The notes under the pieces are model-generated. The model was not told the DNA's origin, made no database searches, and saw only the letters and a program-made list of their open reading frames with translations. Below, in pieces: positions 1-11,250 of a DNA stretch of 64,000 nt. The stretch comes from Trichopria drosophilae. Taxonomy: Eukaryota; Arthropoda; Insecta; Hymenoptera; Diapriidae. The stretch spans positions 129,493,501 through 129,557,500 of the forward strand of contig CM059584.1 in assembly GCA_030407085.1 (NCBI GenBank). The letters run 5' to 3'. The position numbers and the translations under genes were made by a program. Position 1 is the stretch's first letter. Every line of letters begins with the position of its first letter.

Positions 1-195
1 AGCCATCTATGTGGATTTATATTTTTTTTACAGTGATTGTGAAAATGGACAACGCCATCATATTCAGTACACCTTAGACTATCTAGAAATGGATTTGGTT
101 TTATTTTACATAAATTCCAGAATTTGTTGGTCTACTTTATATCGTGACAAAGATTTGCCTTTTTCTGGCAGTCTGGGAAAAATCCAAACTGACAA

Positions 196-436
196 AGATC
201 TTCGTCATTGGGAGTCAAGGGGTTAACGAATTCCTTTAAAGTTCGATGTCCGTAAACTGCGGAAAAATGCCTAAAAATGACGAGATTTTGAATATTCTGG
301 GATCAAATCGCCCAGTTATATTATCGCACCTTTCCATTACAGATATTTACCTTTTTTCGTGAGGTGTTTTAGGGGGAAAATTACTCAACCGTTTTTATAT
401 GAGAGAGATCTTCGTCATTGGCAGTCAAGGGGTTAA
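196..436. repeat. Two direct copies of a 31-bp TTAACCCC-type transposon end
   Basis: The same 31 bp (AGATCTTCGTCATTGG, one variable base, then AGTCAAGGGGTTAA) occurs at 196-226 and 406-436, exactly 210 bp apart. Read on the minus strand each copy begins TTAACCCCTTGACT. A TTAA target followed by CCC is the arrangement known for piggyBac-type elements, so these are probably ends of non-autonomous elements. No transposase is present and the partner ends are not obvious. Confidence 0.5.
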
Positions 437-1418
437 TAAAATCTTTTACAGCTCTTTACGAAGATGTCTCCAAGGATTTCGTAAGGAGGTCTTAATTTTC
501 AGACCGAAAAACGAGTCCATAATAATCCTGTGCTTTAGATCTCAATTTCTCGTAGACACCATAGATGGCGTTAAAATACAAAAATGAACTAAGGCGACGC
601 ACGAGTAAATTCCTTATTTCATTGCTACGATAGTTTATATATCAAAATAACTTCGTGCAAGTCCACTTTGTGATTTCAATGCCATCCTAGCGTTTCTACC
701 AAAAGCTTTTAGGGCTTACAAAGGAGCACGTAATATCGGAATTTCGTATTTCAATCTCCCTTGTGTACTAAATCATGACATGACAACTATAACGTATAAT
801 TATAAATAATTGTGTCTAAATCTATACCTAATTTATAATTAACTATCGACATGCATCGCCCTAGCCGATATAGACAGATATACAAAATATAAGTTGTTTT
901 TTACTACGTTCTAATAGGTAATATACGTTTGTTAGTACAAGGTTTAACGAAAGATGGTATTTTTCGTCCCAGGGCGGAAAATGCGATGAAAATTCTGGTT
1001 TCGAGGTACCAAATACAAAGTTGTTGAACTTTCGTTAACATCGTTAATTATCTCCCTTAACTTTTGTAACCCGGAGGGCGCAAAATGGCATTTTGCGGCC
1101 TACTGTAACAAAAAAATGATTTAATTCGATATTGTCTACATTTTTAATAAAAAAAAGAAAAAAGAACATCTAAATTTCACGTCTAATCGTAATAAAAAAA
1201 TACCACCATATTTTAAGTCATTTGTGCCACATTTCCACGTAACTGTAAATTCTTACGGATATAACTGCGTAAGAAAAAAAGTTTTAATTTTGCAAAAATG
1301 AGTTCTTTTCCGGTACTTTAAGAAACACTAATAGGATTATAAATTCTAATGAAATATCTAAACAATCAGCAAACCGAAATTCAAATTATTTATTTTATAC
1401 TTACCATTTTACATAACT
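437..1418. other. AT-rich spacer, no gene seen
   Basis: No supported reading frame or splice pattern. The sequence has scattered A/T runs, and a short piece near 555-590 (AGATGGCGTTAAAATAC) resembles 10857-10880. I see nothing else that can be annotated. Confidence 0.5.
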
Positions 1419-1800
1419 GCTCTTTTCTGAGCACTATATGAGACCAATGATTACTTTAGGAGCTTTTTCTAAACACAATATAAGACCTCCAAAAGAACCC
1501 TTAAGGATGTAATTTTTATTTACTCCAATCTCATATTAGCGAGTAATTGTAGAGTTCCTAAAATCAAATTCTTCTTAAAAATACTCTAAGAGCTTTTTCT
1601 AAACACCATATAAGACCTCCTAAAGAGCACTTAATGATGTAATTTTTACTTATTCCAATCTGATATTAGAGAGGTCTTGTAGAGTTAGTAAAATCGATTT
1701 CTTCTTAAAAATACATTAATAGTTCTTTCTGAGCACAATTTACAACCTTTTTCCTAACCTGACCTGATATTAGAGAGATACTGCAAATGTTCTTAATAAT
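1419..1800. repeat. 130-bp tandem repeat, about 2.5 copies
   Basis: AGCTTTTTCTAAACAC starts at 1461 and at 1591, and a diverged version (AGTTCTTTCTGAGCAC) starts at 1721, giving an exact 130-bp period. The accompanying stretches AAGACCTCC, GATGTAATTTTTA and TCTTCTTAAAAATAC recur at the same spacing. A shorter degenerate copy seems to lead in from about 1419. No coding potential. Confidence 0.8.
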
Positions 1801-1854
1801 CATTATAAGATCTTTCATTCCGTCTCAAAATCTGCTCTTTAAATTTCTTGGAGT

Positions 1855-1985
1855 TGAAACTCACTCATTACAGAATGAAACTTTAGTCAGTGTAGTGAAA
1901 AAATGAACGTTCACTTCGTGCAGAGTGAGTGTTCACTTTGAAGAGTAGGCATTCACTCTTCAAGTGGTTCAGATTTCACTCCAAA
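1855..1985. repeat. Cluster of AGTGAA / TTCACT motifs in both orientations
   Basis: Within 130 bp the motif TTCACT or its complement AGTGAA appears about six times in both orientations (for example CGTTCACTTCG, GTGTTCACTTTG, GCATTCACTCTTC and GATTTCACTCC), with related TCACTC and GAGTGAG variants. The arrangement is irregular rather than strictly tandem. It could be a decayed minisatellite or small hairpin cluster; the function is unknown. Confidence 0.4.
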
Positions 1986-2199
1986 CGGTTTTACTCAGGA
2001 AGCAGATATAATAACCCTTTAAGTCCCAAACGTGCATAATTTGCACACGAATTTCAGCATCGTTTTCTTATACGATAAACATTTTTTAAAAATGGAATCA
2101 TCTATATCCGAGTAGGTTTAAGGTCGCTTTTTTGAATGGCTCTACTGACATTTTCGTGAAATGACGTTAACCACGTTTTTTTTTTAAATATTGAAAAAA

Positions 2200-2815
2200 A
2201 CGCGATTTTTTTTAAAACGCATTTTAACTCTGATTCCGGTTTCAGATCACACTCTAACCTATCACGTGTTCCCAATTGGTTTACATCAAAATGATATATT
2301 CACATATTTTGATTTATTTCGCATTTTTAAAATGGCGTCTGAATGTTGAAGATTTTTGAAATTGAAGAAATGGATATTATTTCGAATCGGCTAGGTTTTC
2401 TTTGTAGTAAAATCGTATAAATAAGTTATTACAGGTTTTGCATGATCTATTTTGATTTATGGAAGCAATAATATCCCGTAAAATCCAATTTCAAGATGGC
2501 GACTGTCACATTCTCAGTAGAAATACGTGTATTTCGAATTCTATTACAACAAAAATAGATGTCAAAGTTTGCTAATTAACATATGTGATATTACTGCTTC
2601 CGTAAATCAAAATAGGCCAAATAAAACTCGTAATAACTTATTTGTATGATTTTACTGCAAAGAAAACCTAGCGGATCTGACTCCATTTTGAAATGAAAAT
2701 CAAAATAAATCAAAATATATGAATGTATGATTTTGAAATAAAACAATCGGGAACACGTTTCTGACAGGTTAGAAGGTTATCTGAAACCGGTATCATAGTT
2801 AAAAATGGTATTTCA
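2200..2815. repeat. Imperfect 0.6-kb inverted repeat (hairpin)
   Basis: The left arm is roughly 2200-2490 and the right arm 2575-2815. Matching landmarks are CCGGTTTCAG at 2236 against CTGAAACCGG at 2781, GGTTTTCTTTGTAGTAAAAT near 2393 against ATTTTACTGCAAAGAAAACC near 2650, and GAAGCAATAATATC at 2462 against GATATTACTGCTTC at 2587. The loop is about 85 bp. Arms are diverged with small indels, so this is an old foldback element. Confidence 0.75.
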
Positions 2816-3247
2816 TTTTGAAATATACAAAATGGTATCTTATGCCAAGAAATTTTTTTAAAATTTTGGCAGTACGGAAATATAGCATTTTAAAGAAATT
2901 TTTAACTCAACTTAGCAACACCACGGGCATCATCTTTTGTCATCAATTTTGAATTTAGAAATTTTGACCACACATACGTATTCAGTAACCTGGAAAACCT
3001 ATAGATATACATTTTCCGCATATCGAGAAACAACTTCTAAAATTTGTCATCTATGGCCATATTGGGTCGGCCATTTAGAATTTCGAAATTTTTACTTCAA
3101 ATTCGTGATCAGCATTGCAAAAAACATCTTATAAGATGGATAGTTCAGTTGGAAATGTATTTAAAATGCTATATTTCCATACTGCCAAAATTTTAAAAAA
3201 ATTTCTTGGAATAAGCCGCCATTTTGGATATTTCAAGGTGAAATAAA
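2806..3247. repeat. Second inverted repeat abutting the first
   Basis: The left arm, about 2806-2895, contains CCAAGAAATTTTTTTAAAA and a following TTTTGGCAGTACGGAAATAT. Its complement lies at about 3158-3247. The interior (2896-3157) includes a reverse-orientation fragment of the dispersed 'ATGG..GGCCATTT' repeat near 3050-3110. It begins where the previous hairpin ends, so the two may have been one foldback element or a nested pair. Confidence 0.7.
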
Positions 3248-3461
3248 AAAATGCCTACCTGTATATCCTGTAAGTTCAAACATTTTATGCACTTTTTATG
3301 CACTTTTCCGGTCAAAGAGATCGCGGTAGCGACATGAAAAATGAAATTAACCACTTCAATGGTAATGGATCATATATGTACAAAAAAAATTATTGACAAA
3401 CGTGGTAATGGATCATATGTGTACATTTTGCAATAACTTTTACAATTCTTAATGAATTTGC

Positions 3462-3870
3462 ATGAAACTTCGTATACCAGGATATTTTGAGTCGCTGAAT
3501 CCGAATCTGCCGTCAAAATGGGAAAATTCAAAATGGCTGATTACGAATCTGAAGTTAGATTTTGAAAATACAAAATGGCGCATCCAAGATGGCCGACCGA
3601 AATGCGAAAAATTACCCAAACTTTATGAAACTGGGTTCTCGGGGGTTTTCAGGGCCGCTGATTATAAATCTGAAATCAGATTTTGAAGATTCAAAATATC
3701 GGTTTCAAGATGGCCGATATAAATGTAACAAATTTACTTGATATTGATGAAAGTTGGTACTCGGGAATTTTTTGGGTCGCTGATTACGAATTTGAAGTCA
3801 GATTTTGTAAATTCAAAATGGTGGATCCAAGATGGCCGACATAAATGTGAAATATTACTTGATTTTTTAA
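3462..3870 (+). repeat. Tandem copies of a ~120-bp dispersed repeat
   Basis: About three units follow one another; GCTGATTA-type anchors sit at 3537, 3657 and 3779, giving 120-122 bp spacing. Each unit reads roughly TACTCGGG, TTTTCGGGGTCGCTGATTAC, GAATCTGAAGTCAGATTTT, AAAATTCAAAATGGCGGATC, CAAGATGGCCGACATAAATG. Short open frames across it are by-products of the repeat, because frames change between copies. The same family recurs at 5360-5930, 6190-6490, 21960-22075, 33149-33480 and, more degenerate, elsewhere. Confidence 0.8.
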
Positions 3871-4215
3871 ATAATTAATTAAATGTTAAATGATATATTT
3901 TAGGAAAAAATGGAACCCGTGTTTTACCGTTTTTCGATATCTTAAGTACAGGGCTGTACCACTTCTGGCACTTTTTTTTTCTTAAACAGCTACCACTGAA
4001 GTGGTTAAAAAAAATGACCTTCAAAAATGTGTTTTTTTTCACATACTTTTGCCAAAATCAAAGGAAAATGCTGAATTTTTTTCAAATTTTGAAGTCACCG
4101 TTGGAAAGAGCACCCTCGAAAATAGTGAATAAGGTATATTTCGAACTGTCTGTGTATTATTTTCAGTTTGAAATATGCGGCGGGAGTTGTACATGGTAAA
4201 CGTACATTCTGGACG

Positions 4216-5318
4216 TTAAAGGGTCAAGGTCACGTTAGGATTTGATTTTTGACGAACAAAAATTGTTGAAAATTTTTTTTACTCGGTATAGTAATTCAAT
4301 CCTTTTTCGAAATTTCCGGACTGACGTCGATTCGCTTGCGCATTCACGACCTGACATCGCGAATCGTTCCCGTATGTGCGATTGAAACGCTGCTCCTGAC
4401 GCGAGACGGGGTGACGTCGGGTGAAGGGGGGACAAGGACGGGACACAGTCACGCTCCAACGAGAAAGAGAGAGATGAGATTAAGCGGCTTCTTTGATCTC
4501 GCTCACACGTTACGAGCGTGAGAGTGAGAGCAACTCGCACTCCTAGGTTTTGCGTGCAATTCGGAAAGTACTCACACACACTCCCTTTACGTCCGCTCTC
4601 ACGTACATATATACGCAATGCGTAATTCGTATTGCTTTGTCCGACATATATGCACGTTATAAATTTGTATACCTAGAAAGCACTCCGCTAGAATGCAGCT
4701 AAAGAAGCTTATGCTCGCAGCGCGAGAAGCATCACTCTTTTCAAAGAGTGGAACCGGGACAACACGGAACGAGTGAGATCGAAAGAATGACGGATTTACT
4801 ATGACGGGGAACATTTATTGTCCGTTATGTCGTACTTTTGCGGAAAGTACTTTTTCGAACCTGCTCGGGTGCTCCCTCGACCCTTTGCGGAAGGAATGTG
4901 TCGCCACGGAATGACTACTATGTGTGCCCGCTAAGGAAATCGAGGTGTCTATTGCTTCGCGATTTATCGATCCTCGGAGACAAAAGAAAGCTTTCCGGCT
5001 CGAACGATATTCTACGGTTTCGAAATTACGGGGAGAAATTTACTAGTTTACTATCTTTTAGTAATTTTTCTTTTCGGTTGGGTCGTGCCATTTTGTGTAG
5101 TCTTGCGAATTGCATTTTTTAATCGATCCGCTTGTCAATGGAAAGTAACAAAATATAGTTCAAAGCAGAAAGTCATCAAAATTTGCCAAGGTGGCGTTAG
5201 ATGGCGCCACTACTTACACTATTTCGCAGTTGAATTTATTTTTGAATACGTCAACGAATTTTAAACAAATAATTATTTAGTAGTTTCCTTTAATTTGTTG
5301 TATTGAATTGTTCTTTTG
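4216..5318. other. Single-copy block with raised GC, no gene recognised
   Basis: The block has more CpG than its surroundings, especially 4320-4620 and 4840-5000, with runs such as CGTGAGAGTGAGAGC. Overlapping open frames on both strands (for example 4235-4618 minus and 4838-5122 plus) match no protein family I know and show no splice support. It may be regulatory or intronic sequence. Confidence 0.4.
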
Positions 5319-6191
5319 TTAACCCTTTGCGGCATACATTTTTCTTAATACGGAAAACAGTTGGAAATTGTTACGCGGAGGTTTTCGGGGTCGCTGATTA
5401 CAAATCTGAAGTCAGATTTTAAAAATCCAAAACGGCGGATCCAAGATGGCCAACGGAAATGTGAAAATTTACTTGATCGAGATAAAACTGAGTACTCTAC
5501 GTACTCTGAATTTTCAATATATAAGTCAGAGATCAGATTAGCTATCAGCGACCCCAAAAACTCCCGGAGTATACAGTTTCATCAATATCGGGTAAATTTT
5601 CATATTTCAGTCGGCCACCTTGGATCCGCCATTTTGGAATTTTCAAAATCCGAGATCAGACTCGTAATCAGCGACCCCAAAAACCTCCGAGTAACTAGTT
5701 TCAAGTAAATCCAATTAATTTTTAAACATTCATCCGCCATATTGTTTCCGCCATTTTTAATTTTTCAAAGCCGACTTCAAATTCGTAATTCAAGAACCCC
5801 CGAGTAACGAATTTCAAGTAAATCCGATGAATTTTGAAAAATTCATGCGCCATATTGTTTACGCCATTTTGAATTTCTAAAAACCAACTTCAAATTCGTA
5901 ATCAGCGACACCAATAGTCCCCGAGTACCAAATTTATTTCTAATCTACCTTTTAGTTCATTCAAAAATGATTTCTTTCTCAAAAATCGGCGATTTTTAAA
6001 ATTTATTTCTTTATTTATATTTGCTAATAATTTTGCGTAATTGCAGTTATTATCCTTTTTGTTACGTACCAAAAAGCCCCGTCTACCACTGTAAAAAGAT
6101 TTTTTTAATATTGCTTCAAAAGCATTGAATCTAGACAGAAAAATTGTGAATAAAAAAGGTGGTAATCTGGGTTACCACTATGCCGCAAAGG
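5319..6191. mobile_element. TTAA-flanked piggyBac-like MITE carrying inverted copies of the 120-bp repeat
   Basis: The left end is TTAA (5319-5322) followed by CCCTTTGCGGCATA. The right end at 6179-6191 is TATGCCGCAAAGG, an exact complement over 13 bases. The expected right-hand GTTAA has decayed to ATTTC. Inside, one repeat unit lies forward (5360-5560) and one to three diverged units lie inverted (5570-5930), so the element can fold back. No transposase. A shorter relative occurs at 33111-33684. Confidence 0.65.
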
Positions 6192-6490
6192 ATTTCGAAT
6201 CGCTGCGCAGAAATATTGAGTCGGATTTTCAAAATTCAAAATGGCGCATTCGATATGGGAAATGAATTTCCAGGGATCACGAAAGACGAATAAAATGAAA
6301 TGGTGCTAAACATTGTGATTAAAAAGCAAACTTGGTATTTGGAGGTTTTCGACGTAGCCGATTCCGAATCCATTGTCAGTTTTTCAAAAATAAAAATGGC
6401 GGAGCTTATATGGCGGATGAAATTCTGAACCCTTGCTTGATTTAGATGAAACGTAGTAAGTGGGGTTTTTTTCAGGTGAATGGTCATGTA
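6192..6490 (+). repeat. Further units of the 120-bp dispersed repeat
   Basis: The signatures CAAAATGGCGCATTCGATATGG near 6236 and AAAAATGGCGGAGCTTATATGG near 6393 recur, together with degenerate GTAGCCGATTCCGAATCC and ATGAAACGTAGTAAGTGGGG segments. They directly follow the MITE end at 6191, so they are either its lost extension or an adjacent insertion. Non-coding. Confidence 0.6.
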
Positions 6491-7700
6491 TTAGCAGTCC
6501 CAACTTATTAAGTAAACTCTGTAAAGTCAGATTTTACTGCGCATTTAGGACGAAAAATAATATTCGCTTAGTAATTATATAATTTTTATTTGACTATGTT
6601 TATATTTTTAACTCTAATTTTTTGAATTCATATTATTACAATTTGATATACAAATTCGCACTATTTTTCGTGGTAAGGCGAGGTTTTTCATATTTCCGTA
6701 TAAAAATATTACAAGACAATATCATACAATAATGTTGAAAGTTACTGCACATGGTCTTTCAGTATAACTAAGAACCCACACAAAACACATGGCGTATGAA
6801 CAGCATCTTACTGCGTCACACATCATCTAGACGACTTTAATATCTCGAATAACAATATTTTATATACTCTTATAATTATGAGAAAGAATCTCATAATTAG
6901 AAGTCCCCAAGTAGCATAATCCGAAAAGAATATCGTCTTTATGAAAAATATTTCATCATAACCAATTAACCTCATTTGCCATTTAAATTCGACTTCTCTA
7001 ATATCAACTCGAACGAATGATTGAAAATGATTAAATGAAGATAACAATCATCAAAGTCGGTAGTTTTGGTTTCGGCGCCACAGCTTGAAGAATTTTCGAA
7101 GAATTTTCTAAGCGCCTGCTGATCTAAGGTCAACCTGTGATGAGCCCCTTAACGGTAGTAGTAGCTTCGAATAAAATCGTGAAACCTATGTCCTGCAAAA
7201 TAGCCGCTGCTACTTCATTTACCTTTCAAGCCCTAATCGCCGCATCGAAATGACCTGACCTATCACCAGCGTCTTCAGTTTTCTGTGACGTATGCGTGAC
7301 CATTTATCGAGAAAGGCTTGTCAATGTACGATCACATTTTATGTTACATTGCGACATTAGAAGGAGCAGTGACGACAGTATATGCTAATATTTTATTTAA
7401 TTTCCCATCTATCGAATCCTAGTTTACCGCGAATTCAGCAATTCTGAATCTGGAGTCCTACATTACTTAGAGAAATATTTGGTCATTTAACGAAACTTGG
7501 TACTGACAACGATGATGTTTAGAAGCCCGAGGGGGTCACAGTGAAACAGTGATATTGTTGTATTGTTATTTATTGTTCAGTGTGGATTCGAATTATGGAC
7601 CAGTTAAATGTTGGTAAATTTTCGAAGTTTTCGGGGTTGATGAAGATGGTGAGATAACAAGTACGCTTAGTACAGTTTTTATCCCTAATTTACATCCCTT
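6491..7700. other. Spacer, no gene seen
   Basis: AT-rich to about 7030, then more mixed sequence from 7050 to 7560 with unclear content. I found no coding exon, tRNA or clear repeat. Confidence 0.4.
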
Positions 7701-7729
7701 CAATAATTTTGGTCACGTAAAACAATATT

Positions 7730-9180
7730 TTTTGCTTTCATCAAACAGTAAATATCAGATAATGACATATAATAATAATCATAATAATTGCATTTATTAA
7801 AAAAATTGGCAGCGGATGCTGTTTTATAGACTGACCGAATATTATCATCCAACATGGTCGTTATATTGACAATAATGTCGGACGATGATGACCATGTCGG
7901 ATGACATTCATAACCATGTCGCATGATGATGTTTTTGTAAAATGATAAATATGTTATTAAGTAATAATTGTTAAATGATGATGATAACATCAGAGATTTT
8001 CCTATAATATAGATGACTTCAAAGGGCAATATGTTTGATTGCGATGACAATGTAAGATGATGAGGGTAATATATATAATGCCAAATGCGTCAGTTCATTA
8101 CGTCGGATTATGATGACCACATCAAATAATGCCTATAGCAGATCATATTCATGTCAGATGATATTCGTGTGAGATGATGATGACATCACATGATGATTTT
8201 GTCAAATAATGACAATAATGTCAGACGAAAATAATCGTGACAGACAATGACAATAATGCGAGTAACGATGTCTATATCCAACAATGATGTTTATGTAACA
8301 TAATGATGATGTCATCAGACAATGATAATAATTATGTTGGATGATGAGAATTACTTCAGATCATGACAATATGTCGGATTGTGATGACAATGTACGATGA
8401 CGTTGATGCGGGGTAATTACAATGATGTCGGACGATGATCACCACGAGGGATGATAATGTTATTGTTTAACGATGATGATACGATACATCGAATAATGAT
8501 AAATATCCGAAGATCTGAGATAATGCCATTATACTGGATTATGATGGCCACATCAAATGATTTTCATGGCAGATAATGATGACATCACATGAAAATGTCA
8601 AATCATGACAGATGATGACAATGATGACAATAACATGAGTGATGATGACCATATCGGACAATAATGTTTATGTAATATAATGATGATGTCCTCAGACAAT
8701 GACAATGATGTTGGATGGTGAGAATGACGTCAGATCATGACAACGCTGTGGGTACATCATGACCATGTTGCATGATGTTCATGTCACAAGCTGACAATAA
8801 CCACGTGGGATGATGTTCACGGCACATGTTAACGATGATCATTATGATGACACCATATAATGACATTGATGTCGGACGTCGATGACAACGTTAGATGTGA
8901 TGATCACACGAAGATGACATCATCAGACAATAATAAATCTGAGAAGCGAGCATCTGTAAAAAACCAAATAATTAATGTATCATAGAATGACAAGGATGTG
9001 ATATGATGATGACCATGTCAGATGATGTTCTTATCACATGAAGATGATGAAAATGACATATAATGACAATGATGTCGGACGAGAATAATGAGATTCGATC
9101 AAGACCATTAGAACATGACGACAACAATGATATCATATGACAAAAATAATATCGAATCATGATGACAATGAATGTAATGA
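7730..9180. repeat. Degenerate GAT-type satellite, about 1.45 kb
   Basis: Some 1.45 kb is built almost wholly from irregular combinations of GATGAT, GACAATGATGTCGGA, ATGACCATGTC, GATGATGTTCATGTCA and similar blocks. There is no fixed period. Trinucleotide GAT/ATG phasing dominates and longer sub-blocks such as ATGATGATGTC.TCAGACAATGA recur (8301-8331 and 8680-8710). Reading frames through it are compositional artefacts. It looks like an old microsatellite that expanded by mixed slippage and then diverged. Confidence 0.85.
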
Positions 9181-9490
9181 TTATAGATATGACATTAAGT
9201 TACCTGGTGGACCTATATACCTGCCCCCGTTAGTTAGCTGTCGTTTATAAAAGGTATAATAATGCTGGTTTCTCAATCCTTAATTTACTAAATTTTTTTT
9301 TTAATTCCCATTGGTAGAACGAGCAATTATAATAATATGAAGCATAATTTCTCTAAAAAATTAAACCAGAAAGTCTTTCCGTTGAAAAATCAAGCTATAA
9401 AGAACCATATAATCTGTGTCTCATAGGATATAACTTTATCCTTAAAAAAAATCTCACAAATAAAAATACACTTGTTTGTTTAAAAAAAAA
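9181..9490. other. AT-rich spacer
   Basis: Contains only A/T-rich sequence and poly-A runs near 9482-9515. No feature supported. Confidence 0.4.
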
Positions 9491-9499
9491 ACTAAATCA

Positions 9500-10140
9500 G
9501 CAAAAAAAAAAAAAACGCACACAAGTCGACGCGCGCGTCAGACGTCGCGAAATTTAATCAAAATTCGCACGCCGCGATGTACAAACACGGCGATGTTTAC
9601 GCGCAGCGGCTAAAACAAATATAGATTTACTATTCTGTTCGCACGTAAACGCAGCTGATAAGCGACACGGGCGTCGACAGTGATTGCATTTCCATGCAAA
9701 TGAAAGCCGCGACGGATACGGGAACGAGTCAGCCAGTTCCGAAGTTCCACGGTGTCAATTATACCTAAACAGCGTCTCTATGCCGGAAGCATTTAACGGC
9801 GCCCGCGGAACTTTTACCTTTCGACTACCCCTGTTTTCCCCGCCCCTTGGCCCCCTTAACCTCCGGCCCTGCCGTACGCTCGTGGTTTCTATTTATTTTT
9901 ACCCTCTGATGAAACTGTTCTGATATTTGTTCGCGTCGGGTATATATTCGTCGCTATTTTCCCAAAAACGCCGCGAGTGCTGTGCACAATTGCATAGTAC
10001 CAAACAAGTTTTTGACCGACCTTCTTGTTCTGAAAAAAATTGTTTCTATTCAATAACCATAATTTTTATTGGCAACAAAGTTCATTTCAGAGAATTATTA
10101 TTAAATTATATGCTAGTGTGATGTTCGAACCGAATAAATG
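9500..10140. other. CpG-rich single-copy block
   Basis: A sharp rise in CpG begins at about 9520 (CGACGCGCGCGTCAGACGTCGCG) and continues to about 9870 in an otherwise AT-rich region. The small plus-strand frames at 9684-9923 and 9927-10121 lack recognisable motifs. The block could be a promoter-proximal or conserved non-coding element; that is inference from composition only. Confidence 0.35.
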
Positions 10141-11250
10141 TAAGAATGGGTGTCATCGAACTTCGAGCGTACATCGATAACCCTAAGATCTGTGACCTGA
10201 GCTTCATTTGCATATTTTTAGGTCGCCGAATTCGAATCGATTGTCAGAGATTTGAAAGTTTCATAGACAGGATCTACGCATCGAAAATCACATTAATTTT
10301 TGAGATACGATTTAATCATTCGTTGTTTCGTACCGAATCTTAGATCAAGATTCCGATTCCTGGTATCACGTTTATCGCCTTTCGGATCTATTTTTATTTC
10401 TGATTAGCCACGCGCGTGTAGCATATTTTTGTTTCATTAAGATAATATATGTACTAAACTTTGACAGTAGCTGTGGGTCTTTCCGTCGTTTCAGAATATA
10501 AGATCACTAGTGTATGCACAATAGTGAAGGGGATGAGAAGGCACTAATTTATTTAAGCCTTTATTCTCTTCGCAATTTCCAGTTAAACTAGGTGATAAAG
10601 ATTGACTCTTTCCAACTCCGAAATTCTAGAAAAGGGATACATTTGTATCCCTTGGTGTATAAAAGAATTCGTTGATCCAATCACCACATACTCCATTACA
10701 GAGGTCTTTCAGATATATTTCCAAAGGTATTTCCCACAAACCTACGACTTTATTCTCATAATTTTAAAAAAGAGCTCTAAATGAGGTCTTGCTTATAACT
10801 TTTTAAATGTACATCGAAGTGTTTTCATGCCTGAGTTCAGTTTTCTCTAAATGCAGTAGATGGCGTTGAAGTCCAAAAGAAGATGTAACGTAAAATGTGA
10901 AGACTTCAATCATTATCTCTTATATTGGTTCATTTCTTCTCATTTATTGGTTACACAAACCAGTTGCGGTTTACATGATAATATGTATTTTGGCAAACTG
11001 CAAAATTGTTACTAATCTAGTCAGATATTCTCTCCTTTGACGCATTCCATCAAAATTAGCATACCAGACGTTCGGATTCTCATAATGAAGTCTGCAAGAT
11101 CCATGCTATCGGCTACATGTATTACCTCCTGCCTAATTATGCTATCTCGTGTTTAGCTTAAAATGACGCTCAGCCACAAGTGCAGCAATAAACCCACGAG
11201 CAATAAGCCTGGAGGCACGTGCCGTAAATCTGTACGATGTGAGGTTCGTC
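10141..11250. other. Spacer before the large palindrome
   Basis: Besides the short hairpin at 10632-10653 this stretch shows no supported gene. A degenerate fragment of the 120-bp repeat family (GGTCGCCGAATTCGAATCGA) lies near 10220. Another piece near 10846-10880 resembles 555-590. Confidence 0.4.
10632..10653. repeat. Short perfect hairpin
   Basis: AAGGGATACA and TGTATCCCTT are exact complements separated by TT. With ten paired bases and a two-base gap it would form a cruciform rather than an RNA hairpin. No transcript context is visible. Confidence 0.6.

Larger units (their letters stand above)
2014..4215. mobile_element. Possible 2.2-kb composite element bounded by CCCTTTAA-like ends
   Basis: The left end reads ATAA CCCTTTAAGTCC near 2010-2026. 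The right end near 4213-4226, read inversely, is TTGA CCCTTTAACGTCC. The matched CCCTTTAA.GTCC termini next to TTAA-like tetranucleotides suggest a piggyBac-type non-autonomous element. The interior is not a gene: it holds two hairpins (2200-2815 and 2806-3247) and tandem copies of the dispersed ~120-bp repeat (3462-3870). It could also be several independent insertions. Confidence 0.35.

Noticed and set aside
3462..3686. Repeat-derived frames resembling each other (3462, 5361, 33149)
   Set aside because: Their similarity comes from the shared 120-bp DNA repeat. Frames break between units and no start or stop context is conserved.
7730..9180. Repeat array considered as CRISPR-like
   Set aside because: There are no constant repeat-spacer units. 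It is an aperiodic trinucleotide-type satellite in eukaryotic DNA.
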